A stretch of 64,000 nucleotides of DNA from SVTX01 sp045542075 (GTDB lineage Bacteria; Bacillota; Clostridia; Oscillospirales; CAG-272), in NCBI GenBank assembly GCA_045542075.1, contig JAZQKI010000023.1, positions 1 to 64,000 on the forward strand, written 5' to 3'. A program made the position numbers and the translations under genes. Shown here piece after piece: positions 52,338 through 60,464 of the stretch; position 1 is the first letter of the stretch; every line of letters begins with the position of its first letter. The notes under the pieces were generated by a model. It saw nothing but the letters and a program-made list of their open reading frames with translations. It was not told the origin of the DNA and ran no database searches.

Positions 52338-52339
52338 GC

Positions 52340-53167
52340 CTATACAAACCTCTGTGCGTAGCCGCATCTGCGACAAAGCTCCTCGGTGGCAACTCCGCGG
52401 CTAAAGCCGCATACCATAGCCTTGGCGCGCTCGGAGTTAAGAATATCATTTATATCGTCAGTGAATATGTTGCCGAGATTTATCACGCCGTCGCTGTCAA
52501 GACAGCACGGCACTATAGTTCCGTCGGCGAGAATGCCGAATTGGTCGCGGAGCCCGTAGCAAAAGAACTTATTTCCCTTTACATCCGCCTGACTGTCGGG
52601 CCACTCAAAGCGTTCTCCCCATTCAAGAAATATCTTGTTTTTTATTCTGATGCCGCGCGTGTTCTCTGCCCACTCGCCGTCTATATTTTGGCGGAGCAGA
52701 GTCATCGCCATCTCATTTCTGCCACCGTCAAAGCCTTTGTTCCACAAGCGGAAAACAACTATTACTCCCATCTTCGCAGCAGCCTTTGCAAAGTCGCAAA
52801 GTCCATTTACATAAGCCTCGTAGCTCTCGTCCGTGCCGTCCTCAAAGCTGTGCAAGGAGATGTTGACCTTGTGCAGCCACGCGCTCAAAAGCTCAGCTCC
52901 GCGTCTGCCGAGAAGCGTGCCGTTTGTGGTGATAATGGACTTATATCCGCGATCCCCCGCCATCTTTATGAACTCGGGCAGCTGCGGATGAGTCAGCGGC
53001 TCGCCCATCAGGTGATAATATATGTATTTAGTCTTGTCCGTCAGCTTGTCGAGAATTTGCGAGAACTCGTCCGCGCTCATTCTCCGCCCATCCCGCTTGT
53101 GCCCGTGACAAAAGGAGCAGCTCATATTGCAAATATTAGTTATCTCTACGTAGACCTTGCTGTACAT
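52340..53167 (-). CDS. Radical SAM protein with SPASM-like cluster
   Basis: 275 residues. The radical SAM motif CNMSCSFC is near residue 14, followed by LMGEPLTHP and TTNGTLL, the usual SAM-binding strands. The C-terminal CCLDSDG...CGFSRG...CRRCGY forms an auxiliary-cluster (SPASM-type) cysteine set. Such proteins mature peptides or other enzymes. No peptide precursor gene is apparent next door. AAAGGAG fits this ATG, five codons inside the longest frame. Confidence 0.85.
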   Translation of the reverse strand: MYSKVYVEITNICNMSCSFCHGHKRDGRRMSADEFSQILDKLTDKTKYIYYHLMGEPLTHPQLPEFIKMAGDRGYKSIITTNGTLLGRRGAELLSAWLHKVNISLHSFEDGTDESYEAYVNGLCDFAKAAAKMGVIVVFRLWNKGFDGGRNEMAMTLLRQNIDGEWAENTRGIRIKNKIFLEWGERFEWPDSQADVKGNKFFCYGLRDQFGILADGTIVPCCLDSDGVINLGNIFTDDINDILNSERAKAMVCGFSRGVATEELCRRCGYAQRFV

Positions 53168-53199
53168 AATTGCTCCTTTCACGAAAGATTTTTATGAAA

Positions 53200-53223
53200 T
53201 AGCCTCGCAGCTGTGCGAGGCTA
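53200..53223 (-). terminator. Probable terminator after guaA
   Basis: Perfect 10-bp stem TAGCCTCGCA/TGCGAGGCTA with GCTG loop, followed on the reverse strand by a weak T-rich stretch. Confidence 0.7.
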
Positions 53224-53243
53224 CTTTATGAGGATTTTGGGTA

Positions 53244-54248
53244 TTATTCCCACTCTATCGTGCCCGTAGGCTTAGGCGTAATATCGTAAAGCACGCGGTT
53301 TATTCCCTCTACCTCGCTTGTGATCCTTGCGCAGATCTTATGAAGAACTGCGTAGGGTATCTCCTCGATGGTCGCGGTCATGGCGTCCTTTGTGTTGACC
53401 GCGCGGATTATCGCGGGCCAGCCCTCGTAGCGGCTGTCGTCCTTTACGCCGACGCTCTTTATGTCGGGAATGACTACGAAATACTGCCATACCTTTTCAG
53501 CGAGTCCGTTTTTGTCAAACTCATCGCGGAGAATCGCATCTGCCTCGCGGAGCGCGTGAAGTCTGTCGCGGGTTATCGCGCCAAGACATCTGACACCAAG
53601 ACCGGGGCCGGGGAATGGCTGACGATAGACCATGCCGTGCGGGAGACCGAGCGCCTCGCCGACGACTCTGACCTCGTCCTTAAAGAGAAGCTTTACAGGC
53701 TCAACAAGCTCAAACTTGAGGTCCTCGGGAAGTCCGCCAACGTTGTGGTGTGACTTGACTGCCTTTTTGCCCTCTGCCTGCTTTACGGATTCAAGAATGT
53801 CGGGGTATATAGTTCCCTGCGCCAAAAACTCAACGCCCTCAAGCTTGCGCGCCTCGTCGGCAAACACCTCGATAAATTCCTTGCCGATTATCTTTCTCTT
53901 GCTTTCGGGGTCGGAAACGCCGCTGAGAAGGTCAAGGAAACGGTCTGTTGCGTCAACGTACACAAGGTTTGCGTCAAGAGACTTGCCGAAGATCTCAATC
54001 ACCTGCTCGCTCTCACCCTTGCGCATAAGTCCGTGATTTACGTGGACGCAGATGAGCTGCTTTCCGATAGCCTTGATAAGAAGCGCGGCTACGACGGACG
54101 AGTCAACTCCGCCCGAAAGCGCAAGCAACACCTTTTTGTCGCCGACCTGCTCTCTGATGGCAACTACCTGCTCGTCAATAAACTTGTCAGCAAGCTCTTT
54201 GTTTGTGATACGAGGCATCGTATCGGGTCTTACGTTTGGATTGTTCAT
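53244..54248 (-). CDS. guaA: GMP synthase ATP-pyrophosphatase subunit (no glutaminase domain)
   Basis: A 334-residue enzyme that converts XMP to GMP. It holds only the ATP-pyrophosphatase domain (P-loop LALSGGVDSSV near residue 45) and the C-terminal dimerisation domain (ending ITPKPTGTIEWE). The usual N-terminal glutamine amidotransferase class I domain of about 200 residues is missing. This is not a start error: GGAGG precedes this ATG and the promoter at 54302-54330 sits directly upstream, so nothing longer can be made. It must use free ammonia or a glutaminase subunit encoded elsewhere, as in archaeal two-subunit enzymes. Confidence 0.92.
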   Translation of the reverse strand: MNNPNVRPDTMPRITNKELADKFIDEQVVAIREQVGDKKVLLALSGGVDSSVVAALLIKAIGKQLICVHVNHGLMRKGESEQVIEIFGKSLDANLVYVDATDRFLDLLSGVSDPESKRKIIGKEFIEVFADEARKLEGVEFLAQGTIYPDILESVKQAEGKKAVKSHHNVGGLPEDLKFELVEPVKLLFKDEVRVVGEALGLPHGMVYRQPFPGPGLGVRCLGAITRDRLHALREADAILRDEFDKNGLAEKVWQYFVVIPDIKSVGVKDDSRYEGWPAIIRAVNTKDAMTATIEEIPYAVLHKICARITSEVEGINRVLYDITPKPTGTIEWE

Positions 54249-54301
54249 GTCCTTGTCCTCCGCAAAACAGCCCTCACAGGCGTGAGATGATTTTATGTAA
54301 T

Positions 54302-54330
54302 AATTATAAACATATTTGCTTTTGTTGTCA
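54302..54330 (-). promoter_or_regulatory. Promoter of guaA
   Basis: Reverse strand: TTGACA (54325-54330), 17 bp, TATAAT (54302-54307). No purine riboswitch fits in the short leader. Confidence 0.92.
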
Positions 54331-54466
54331 ACAAAAAATAGCGAAAAAACATCCCGCCGAAAACAAAAATTTTTATGCGCATATTGCAGAATTTTTGTAG
54401 AAAAAATATAAAATAAGAGATTTTTCGCGTCAAAATCAAGGAATTGAAAAAATTTTGAAAAACCTA

Positions 54467-54495
54467 TTGCAAAATTCAAAAAGGTGTGATATAAT
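54467..54495 (+). promoter_or_regulatory. Promoter of tRNA-Trp
   Basis: TTGCAA (54467-54472), 17 bp, TATAAT (54490-54495), ending 18 bp before the tRNA. Confidence 0.85.
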
Positions 54496-54513
54496 AGGAA
54501 CGTTGTAAAACAC

Positions 54514-54589
54514 AGGGGTATAGCTCAGTTGGTAGAGTACCGGTCTCCAAAACCGTGGGTCGTGGGTTCGAGCCCTTCTGCCCCTGCCA
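54514..54589 (+). tRNA. tRNA-Trp (anticodon CCA)
   Basis: 76 nt with a 7-bp acceptor stem (AGGGGTA/TGCCCCT), anticodon CCA at 54547-54549 in loop CTCCAAA, T-loop TTCGAGC and encoded CCA end. Pairing is poor for a tRNA: T-stem GTGGG/CCTTC has a U-U mismatch and a G-U pair, the outer anticodon-stem pair is C-U, and the D stem opens with G-U. It may still work, since the promoter and terminator are good, but partial decay or exchange of the 3' half is possible. Confidence 0.88.
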
Positions 54590-54590
54590 T

Positions 54591-54630
54591 AAACAAAACA
54601 GACGGCTTTTTGCCGTCTGTTTTGTTTATA
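54591..54630 (+). terminator. Terminator after tRNA-Trp
   Basis: Perfect 16-bp stem AAACAAAACAGACGGC/GCCGTCTGTTTTGTTT. Confidence 0.93.
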
Positions 54631-54659
54631 GTTGTGGTAAAAGAGGTGAAAACCCGCTT

Positions 54660-54684
54660 ACATAGTTTGCAAGGCAAACTATGT
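54660..54684 (+). repeat. Perfect TTTGC hairpin
   Basis: ACATAGTTTGC (54660-54670), AAG loop, GCAAACTATGT (54674-54684). It is similar in design to the hairpin at 156-175. Confidence 0.7.
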
Positions 54685-54688
54685 GAAT

Positions 54689-54712
54689 GTTCGAGCCCTT
54701 CTGCCCCTGCCA
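54689..54712 (+). repeat. Duplicate of the tRNA-Trp 3' end (att-like)
   Basis: 24 nt identical to 54566-54589, from the T-loop GTTCGAG to the CCA. Such duplication of a tRNA 3' end is what site-specific integration leaves behind. The two copies are 123 bp apart. Confidence 0.8.
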
Positions 54713-54930
54713 AGTCTTTAGGTCGATTTAGATCCGACCGAGAAAACCGCGCCAAGGCGCAAGAAAAGCGGAGATTTCGAAAGATTTCTCTGCTTTTTTC
54801 AACCCTAACTTTTTTCGAATTTCCACAGATCCATTTTCGATTTTTCTTCGAGTAGAAGGATTCGAACTACCGAAAGGGTTGAAATATTTATAATTTTATG
54901 CTATAATAATCTCGGAAAGGTGGTAATAAT
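54713..54930 (+). other. Islet leader: hairpins and promoter
   Basis: No gene. There is a hairpin GGTCG/CCGACC near 54721-54739 and a terminator-like stem AAAAGCGGAGA/TCTCTGCTTTT (54764-54799). A promoter follows: TTGAAA (54879-54884), 17 bp, TATAAT (54902-54907). The stretch 54850-54872 resembles a reversed tRNA T-arm (GTTCGAATCC on the other strand), possibly a tRNA remnant. Confidence 0.6.
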
Positions 54931-55977
54931 ATGAAAAGATTATTTTCCGTTTTGTTGTGTTTTCTTATGATCATGAGTGTTGTTTCTTGTAACAACACTT
55001 CTAATACTTCTGACATCAAGGACACAACAGATATTCAAACAAACGAAAACACACCCTCGCAAGAAAGCGATCCGTATATCGCTGTAATTGAAAAGTACAA
55101 AGAATTGCTGATTTGCAAAAAGAATAATACAGCCATTCCCGAAGCGAGTGAAACAGACTCGGTGGCAATCAAAACGGTGCATGAGCTTGCAAAAAAATGT
55201 AGAGATCCTTTGGATATGGGATATGCCAAAAAGGATATTAACGGCGACGAAATTGAGGAACTGATTTTTACGGAAAGCACGTTAGACATTGTTGTGATTT
55301 TTACCGTTAAAAATGGTGCGGTTGTTCCCTTGATAACGCGAGAACATCTCGATTTTCTTATTTGGCTTGATGAACACGGTTTGATTCGAGCACAAGAACT
55401 TATCGTAGAAGGTCAATATATGACCGGAAGAAATTATCTTGTTTATGAGATATCCGAGGGTAATCTTAAAGAACGCATTGCAATTGGCTGTGATGCAATG
55501 AAACAAGGGGATTGGCACAAGATAGAGGATAATCAGAAAATCTCTATTTCCAAAGAAGAGTGGAGTGCGTTATATTCCCAATATGATATTTGTCCTTTTG
55601 GTTGGGACGAACGAGAGTACACGAAAAATCATGCGGACTTGACCGTTATCTCTTTACTCGAAACAGCCACGCCTGAAGTCAAAAGCTATAAGCTTACCTC
55701 GATTATCAAAAACGATCGAGTTAAGATCTCATCTGTTTCTGCCGAAAGCGTTTCTTTTACAATGATTTATAACAAGCTTTTAGAATCGGATGAGATTTAT
55801 GAAACCAAAATCACTGTTTCGGCGCTTTACACTAATGGAAAATACCTGTTTGACAATGGTGTTATAAAGGGAAGCATTGAGTTTGGACACGACAGTGTTT
55901 GGGTAAACATCGATAAAAGTACCAATGAGCATATTGATTGTAGATCATATTTGTATGATTACGTGATAAGCAATTAA
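54931..55977 (+). CDS. Lipoprotein of unknown function
   Basis: 348 residues. The signal peptide has lipobox MSVVSC (Cys20), then a Ser/Thr/Asn/Asp-rich linker (20-50) and a globular domain without motifs I recognise. A short EF-hand-like KKDINGDEIEELIF near residue 100 may be a calcium-type loop. Codons are clearly more A+T-rich than in the housekeeping genes nearby. AAAGGTGG precedes the ATG. It is the first gene of the tRNA-adjacent islet. Confidence 0.75.
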   Translation: MKRLFSVLLCFLMIMSVVSCNNTSNTSDIKDTTDIQTNENTPSQESDPYIAVIEKYKELLICKKNNTAIPEASETDSVAIKTVHELAKKCRDPLDMGYAKKDINGDEIEELIFTESTLDIVVIFTVKNGAVVPLITREHLDFLIWLDEHGLIRAQELIVEGQYMTGRNYLVYEISEGNLKERIAIGCDAMKQGDWHKIEDNQKISISKEEWSALYSQYDICPFGWDEREYTKNHADLTVISLLETATPEVKSYKLTSIIKNDRVKISSVSAESVSFTMIYNKLLESDEIYETKITVSALYTNGKYLFDNGVIKGSIEFGHDSVWVNIDKSTNEHIDCRSYLYDYVISN

Positions 55978-56382
55978 AGCAAATGGATAATAAATGTTTT
56001 ATATAACCGCTTACATAGATTCGTTTGCAAGCATGGCGCGAAAGCCCGATAGACCTCGGACAACTTTTTGCGCTCATCATCGCCAAGGGGTAAGTCTACC
56101 TTCACGGCGAAAATCACGGATCGATTTTGTACGGTAGCCTTATATGGATCTATTTTGTAAGGGTATGCCAAAAAGAATAGGGATGGCGATTGCCATCCCT
56201 ATTCTTTTTGGCATAGCCATACGTTCGTCGCTTTGCTCCTCACTAACCGAGTTTTGCTCCGCAAAACTTCGCGGATTTTAGGAGCCTTGCTACCAAAAAT
56301 CATCTGTTGCTTTTGATAACTCCCCTTCGATTGACACAACACAAACTTCGTGATATAATGAAATCAGAAAGGCGGTGGAAAA
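55978..56382. other. Intergenic repeat region in the islet
   Basis: No gene. It contains CGCTTACATAG near 56009 (also at 54655), a 24-bp perfect palindrome at 56164-56215, a hairpin GTTTTGC/GCAAAAC near 56254, and the promoter TTGACA (56331-56336), 17 bp, TATAAT (56354-56359) of the next gene. Confidence 0.7.
56164..56215. repeat. Perfect 24-bp inverted repeat
   Basis: Arms 56164-56187 and 56192-56215, loop GATT. The arm begins TATGCCAAAAAGAATAGGG. Its inner T-run could make it a terminator in either direction, but its length and perfection are unusual. Confidence 0.9.
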
Positions 56383-56910
56383 ATGAAAACAGAGTCCAAA
56401 AACATATTAACGAGAGAAAACTGTAAAGTAGAGCTTATGAGGTTATCCAAAGCAAGGCTAATGCAAGACTCAGTTGTGTTGACGGTATTACTGTTGATAT
56501 TTGTTCCACTTTTTCTTTTATCGATGTATTTAGCCAAATATATTTTGATTTTGGGAATTATTTTTGCTTTGATCTGTATGATTTTTCCCGCTATGCTTGT
56601 TTATAGAATTATACGAGATGTGACTTTCTCAAAAATGATCGGGCAAAATGGCTTTTCAATTGTGAAGGATACTGTTTCTCGCATATCTCTCGATGAAATT
56701 CCCAAAAGTTATGACGAAGGTCGTCGTACAGTTAACGTGATTTATTTTGCAAAGCACGGACGATGTGTCGCGCCTAAAGTAAGAACTCCCTTTGACCTTT
56801 CTGCCTCGGGCGATGAATTTTATCTTGTTGTCCTGCATAAAAAAGAAGAAATTGTCTTTGCCTATAATTCCATAATGTACAACTGTAACGAATTGGATGT
56901 AACCCAATGA
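56383..56910 (+). CDS. Two-helix membrane protein of unknown function
   Basis: 175 residues: an N-terminal soluble stretch, two close transmembrane helices (about 30-75) and a C-terminal cytosolic or extracytosolic domain of about 100 residues with no known motif (KYVxF-type strands only). A+T-rich codons. AAAGGCGG precedes the ATG and it has its own promoter. The next small membrane gene follows closely. Confidence 0.7.
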   Translation: MKTESKNILTRENCKVELMRLSKARLMQDSVVLTVLLLIFVPLFLLSMYLAKYILILGIIFALICMIFPAMLVYRIIRDVTFSKMIGQNGFSIVKDTVSRISLDEIPKSYDEGRRTVNVIYFAKHGRCVAPKVRTPFDLSASGDEFYLVVLHKKEEIVFAYNSIMYNCNELDVTQ

Positions 56911-57011
56911 AGAATCTTACGGGGATTCAGACTCCTTTTTGCTCGTTTAGATACATAGACCTCCTTTACAATCTCGGCGTTTCGCCTCAACACAACAAAG
57001 GAGAACATTCC

Positions 57012-57365
57012 ATGAAAAAACCCTTAAATTTAATCTCATACTCTCTTTTCACCCTCTTTTATGCGGGCTTTTTCAGCCTTGGAATGATGTGCCTGCTCAA
57101 TTTTTTCGGATTGGCTTTTTCCATTTCGCTTGACGGGCCGTCTGCCATTGAAGCATTTCCGAGATTTACTTTGTTCTGTATTTTAGTCGGGCTTTTCTGT
57201 TTGATAGCGTTGGTATTCCTTGCGATATTGAATATAAAATTTTCCGAGAAATTGAATTACGAAAAACGCACGTGGATCATTCAATCGGTATGCGCCCTCG
57301 TGCTTTCCGTTCCCTTGCTTAAGGTATGGGAGCTGTTGTTTGATTTTATTCAAAAAGCGGTATGA
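57012..57365 (+). CDS. Small membrane protein of unknown function
   Basis: 117 residues with three hydrophobic segments (about 10-35, 52-75, 92-112); no family recognised. AAAGGAG lies before this ATG. The frame is open 35 codons upstream to an ATG overlapping the previous stop, but that part looks non-membrane and unlike a protein, so the shorter form is preferred. Confidence 0.65.
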   Translation: MKKPLNLISYSLFTLFYAGFFSLGMMCLLNFFGLAFSISLDGPSAIEAFPRFTLFCILVGLFCLIALVFLAILNIKFSEKLNYEKRTWIIQSVCALVLSVPLLKVWELLFDFIQKAV

Positions 57366-57370
57366 TTTTA

Positions 57371-57397
57371 CCCCGCCGAGACAACTCGGCGGGGTTA
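57371..57397 (+). terminator. Terminator closing the islet
   Basis: Perfect 10-bp stem CCCCGCCGAG/CTCGGCGGGG with ACAA loop, then a T-rich stretch. Confidence 0.88.
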
Positions 57398-57418
57398 TAT
57401 TATATCCTGATTTATTAA

Positions 57419-57447
57419 TTGACACCCCACAAAATACGTGCTATAAT
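57419..57447 (+). promoter_or_regulatory. Promoter of the P-loop kinase gene
   Basis: TTGACA (57419-57424), 17 bp, TATAAT (57442-57447). Confidence 0.92.
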
Positions 57448-57492
57448 AAACACAGAAAAATTCCGTCTGTCGGGCGAGGAAGGAGGACTTAT

Positions 57493-58554
57493 ATGAATAA
57501 CCGCACGCGGGAGCTACTGATAGCCCATTATCAGTCCTATCCCGAGCTTGAAATATACGACGTGTTCAAATTCATATTCCATAGCGCCATGGGCTGCGAG
57601 CATTTGGTGTCAGATTATAATGTCGCCGTGGATTATATCAAGCGCGAGTATTCCGCTATGCAGTCTCCGTCGTCCACTCTTGTAGACAGACTTGACGGAG
57701 AATACAGCCGCGTCCATCTGTCATATCTTGACCGAGGGCTGAGCGCGAAAACTCTGGGAAAATTGTTCTGCAAGTCTGCAAAAATCATGGAAAACGGCAA
57801 ATCAGAAATAGAGGACAAGCTCAAAATCGCGCGAGAGCTTACACTTGACGGCAGTCTGCCCTTCTCTATCGACGAGTTTGACAAAGCCGCGACTGCTTGG
57901 ACAAATAAGTCCTTATGCGCGATACATCATTCAGAAAAATTCCGCGGTCACTATAAGCCCGCTTATCGAGTTGTTGCGAATGAATACGTCAAATTCCTGC
58001 CCTTATTTTGCGAGATAGATAAGCTGCTCCAAAAAGGCTCGGCAGTCGTTGCCATTGAGGGCGGCGCCGCTTCGGGCAAGACAACTCTTGCAAAAATGCT
58101 TGAGGATATCTACGACTGCACAGTCCTGCACACCGATGACTTTTTCTTGCACCCCGAGCAGCGCACACCCCAGCGTCTCTCCGAGATAGGCGGCAATATG
58201 GACCGAGAGAGATTTCTCTCCGAGGTGTTGACACCTCTCAGCCAAGGTGAAGAGCTTTCATACCGAAAATTCGACTGCTCAACTCAGCAGCTTATGCCGT
58301 CCGAGGTCATCTGCCCCAAAAAGCTGACGGTTATCGAGGGCTCATACTCAATGCACCCGTCTCTTGCAAAATTTTACGACCTATCGGTGTTTTTGGAGAT
58401 CAACCCCGAAAAACAGAGAGAGCGTATTCTTACGCGAAACTCTCCACCCTTCGCAACCCGATTTTTTGACGAGTGGATACCCAAGGAAAGAGAATATTTC
58501 TCGCGTTTCGGTATAAAAGAGTCTTGCGATATTTGCCTATGTGACGACGCCTGA
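57493..58554 (+). CDS. Uridine kinase-like P-loop protein with extra N-terminal domain
   Basis: 353 residues. The C-terminal half is a uridine/panthothenate kinase-type fold: Walker A EGGAASGKTT (189-198), TDDFFL (214-219, catalytic Asp), and IEGSYSMHPSL (281-291). The N-terminal 170 residues are a separate helical domain (YDVFKFIFHSAMGCEHLV) I do not recognise. The frame is open further upstream, but GGAGGA spaces to this ATG and the promoter lies within the extension. It is a lone gene; a nucleoside or sugar substrate is likely but unproven. Confidence 0.85.
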   Translation: MNNRTRELLIAHYQSYPELEIYDVFKFIFHSAMGCEHLVSDYNVAVDYIKREYSAMQSPSSTLVDRLDGEYSRVHLSYLDRGLSAKTLGKLFCKSAKIMENGKSEIEDKLKIARELTLDGSLPFSIDEFDKAATAWTNKSLCAIHHSEKFRGHYKPAYRVVANEYVKFLPLFCEIDKLLQKGSAVVAIEGGAASGKTTLAKMLEDIYDCTVLHTDDFFLHPEQRTPQRLSEIGGNMDRERFLSEVLTPLSQGEELSYRKFDCSTQQLMPSEVICPKKLTVIEGSYSMHPSLAKFYDLSVFLEINPEKQRERILTRNSPPFATRFFDEWIPKEREYFSRFGIKESCDICLCDDA

Positions 58555-58570
58555 ATAATCCCTGTTTTTA

Positions 58571-58599
58571 TTGACTTTATTGATTATTTATGTTATAAT
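58571..58599 (+). promoter_or_regulatory. Promoter of the GH2 gene
   Basis: TTGACT (58571-58576), 17 bp, TATAAT (58594-58599). Confidence 0.88.
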
Positions 58600-58634
58600 T
58601 CAGTTATCACGCACAGTGAAAGGAGATCCCTAAA

Positions 58635-60380
58635 ATGATAAACATTCCAAGAAACCAGCACCCCCGCCCCGACAGACTCCGAGAGGACTGGCTCTGTCTT
58701 AACGGCGAGTGGGATTTTGAGATAGATAACGACAAGATTGGCGTTGACAAGGAATTTTTCAAGAGAGACAGTCTTGATAGCAAAATCATAGTCCCCTTCT
58801 GCCCCGAGAGCAAGCTTTCGGGCGTTGAGCACACCGACTTTATGTATTCGGTCTGGTACAGGCGTGACATTTCCTTGCCGCAGGAGTGGGCGGGCAAGCG
58901 CGTGCTTTTGCACATTGATGCCTGCGACTTTGAGACTACCGTTTACGTAAACGGCGCAAAGGTCGGCACTCACAAGGGCGGCTACACGTCCTTTGAATTT
59001 GACATAACCGATTATCTTTGCGAAAGCGGAAACTATATCACAGTCCACGCGCTTGACGATATTCACTCCTGGCATCAGGCGGCAGGCAAGCAGTCTCACG
59101 AGAAAGAGTCCTTCAGCTGCTTCTACACAAGAACCACGGGCATCTGGCAGACCGTCTGGCTTGAGGCGGTGGAGAAGGCTCACGTGGTGTCCTACAAGGT
59201 ATTCCCCAATATATCCGCTCCGTCGGTTTCGCTTGACGTAAAGACCGAAAACGCACTCGGATCAACCCTTTGTGTTAAGGCTTATTACGAGGGCAGACTC
59301 GTAGGTCAGGCGCAAAGTCAAGTCAACTCCGCGTCAACAACGCTGAACATATCCTTGTCCGAGAAGCACCTGTGGGAATGCGGTCACGGAAGACTCTATG
59401 ACCTTGAATTTACACTTGAGAGCAACGGAAAAACCGACAAAATGAAAGGTTATTTCGGTCTGCGCGAGGTGTCTCTCTCCAAGGAAAAGGGCATGCAGAT
59501 AAACGGAAAGACAGTATTTGGCAGATATATTCTCGACCAGGGCTTCTACCCTGACGGCGTTTGCACCGCGCCCTCTGACGAGGCTTTAATATTTGACATT
59601 GAGGCGTCAATGGCTTGCGGCTTTAACGGTGCGAGACTTCACCAGAAGGTGTTTGAGCCGAGATTTTTGTACCACGCCGACAGGCTGGGATATATGGTCT
59701 GGGCAGAGACGGGCAACTGGCATCTCGATCACACCTATCTTGAGGCAATATATTGGTTCTTACCCGAATGGCTTGAGGAAATGGAAAGAGACTTTTCTCA
59801 TCCGTCGGTCATAGGCTGGTGCCCCTTTAACGAAACCTGGGAGATGAACGGCAGACCTCAGTGCAATGAGTTTCTTGACTATATATACGACATAACAAAG
59901 GCGCTTGACAGCACCCGTCCCGTAATTACGTCAAGCGGTTCGTTCCCGACGGAGAGAAGCGACGTTCATGACGTACACGACTACGAGCAGGACCCCGAAA
60001 AATTCAAGGAATATTATTCCGAGATAGATAAGGGTATCGTGCGCGATCAGATATTCAGACAGTTCCCCGGACTTCAGCGCTACAATCCCAAGCTCCCCGT
60101 TTTCGTGAGTGAATACGGCGGAATAAAGTGGGTAATAGACGGCGACGACTCAGGCTGGGGCTACGGTAACACCGTAAGCTCCGAGGAGGAATACTTTGCT
60201 CGTCTCAAGGGGCTTACCGACGTGCTGCTTGACAACGGCAATATTTTTGCGTTCTGTCTGACACAGCTCACCGACGTTGAGCAGGAGATAAACGGCCTGC
60301 TTACCTACGACCGACGCTTCAAGTTCCCGCCCGAAAGATTTAAGGAGATCTTCGGCAGAAAGTCAGTTATTGAGGACTGA
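58635..60380 (+). CDS. Glycoside hydrolase family 2 protein
   Basis: 581 residues, cytosolic (no signal peptide). Order: sugar-binding jelly-roll (to about 180), Ig-like domain (about 185-280), TIM barrel. The acid/base Glu400 lies in WCPFNETW and the nucleophile Glu493 in FVSEYGG, so both catalytic residues are intact. At this size it resembles beta-galactosidase/beta-glucuronidase-type GH2 enzymes lacking extra C-terminal domains; the exact sugar is open. AAAGGAG precedes the ATG. No sugar transporter is adjacent. Confidence 0.92.
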   Translation: MINIPRNQHPRPDRLREDWLCLNGEWDFEIDNDKIGVDKEFFKRDSLDSKIIVPFCPESKLSGVEHTDFMYSVWYRRDISLPQEWAGKRVLLHIDACDFETTVYVNGAKVGTHKGGYTSFEFDITDYLCESGNYITVHALDDIHSWHQAAGKQSHEKESFSCFYTRTTGIWQTVWLEAVEKAHVVSYKVFPNISAPSVSLDVKTENALGSTLCVKAYYEGRLVGQAQSQVNSASTTLNISLSEKHLWECGHGRLYDLEFTLESNGKTDKMKGYFGLREVSLSKEKGMQINGKTVFGRYILDQGFYPDGVCTAPSDEALIFDIEASMACGFNGARLHQKVFEPRFLYHADRLGYMVWAETGNWHLDHTYLEAIYWFLPEWLEEMERDFSHPSVIGWCPFNETWEMNGRPQCNEFLDYIYDITKALDSTRPVITSSGSFPTERSDVHDVHDYEQDPEKFKEYYSEIDKGIVRDQIFRQFPGLQRYNPKLPVFVSEYGGIKWVIDGDDSGWGYGNTVSSEEEYFARLKGLTDVLLDNGNIFAFCLTQLTDVEQEINGLLTYDRRFKFPPERFKEIFGRKSVIED

Positions 60381-60393
60381 ATTATATACTAAA

Positions 60394-60435
60394 ACAGCAA
60401 CCCACTCCGATTTCGGAGTGGGGTGCTGTGTTTTT
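60394..60435. terminator. Terminator between the GH2 gene and the repeat protein
   Basis: Stem ACAGCA + CCCACTCCGA / TCGGAGTGGG + TGCTGT with one bulge each side, then five T residues; the left A-run lets it serve the reverse gene too. Confidence 0.9.
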
Positions 60436-60464
60436 ATGTTGCTTTATTTTGTTTTGGTATTGCC

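Noticed and set aside
53244..54479. Longer 411-codon start for guaA
   Set aside because: The extra 77 residues are not a glutaminase domain and include the guaA promoter; RBS fits the shorter start.
54525..54755. Reverse ORF across tRNA-Trp and its duplicated end
   Set aside because: It translates a tRNA antisense; such AEGLEPTTHGF-type proteins are known annotation artefacts.
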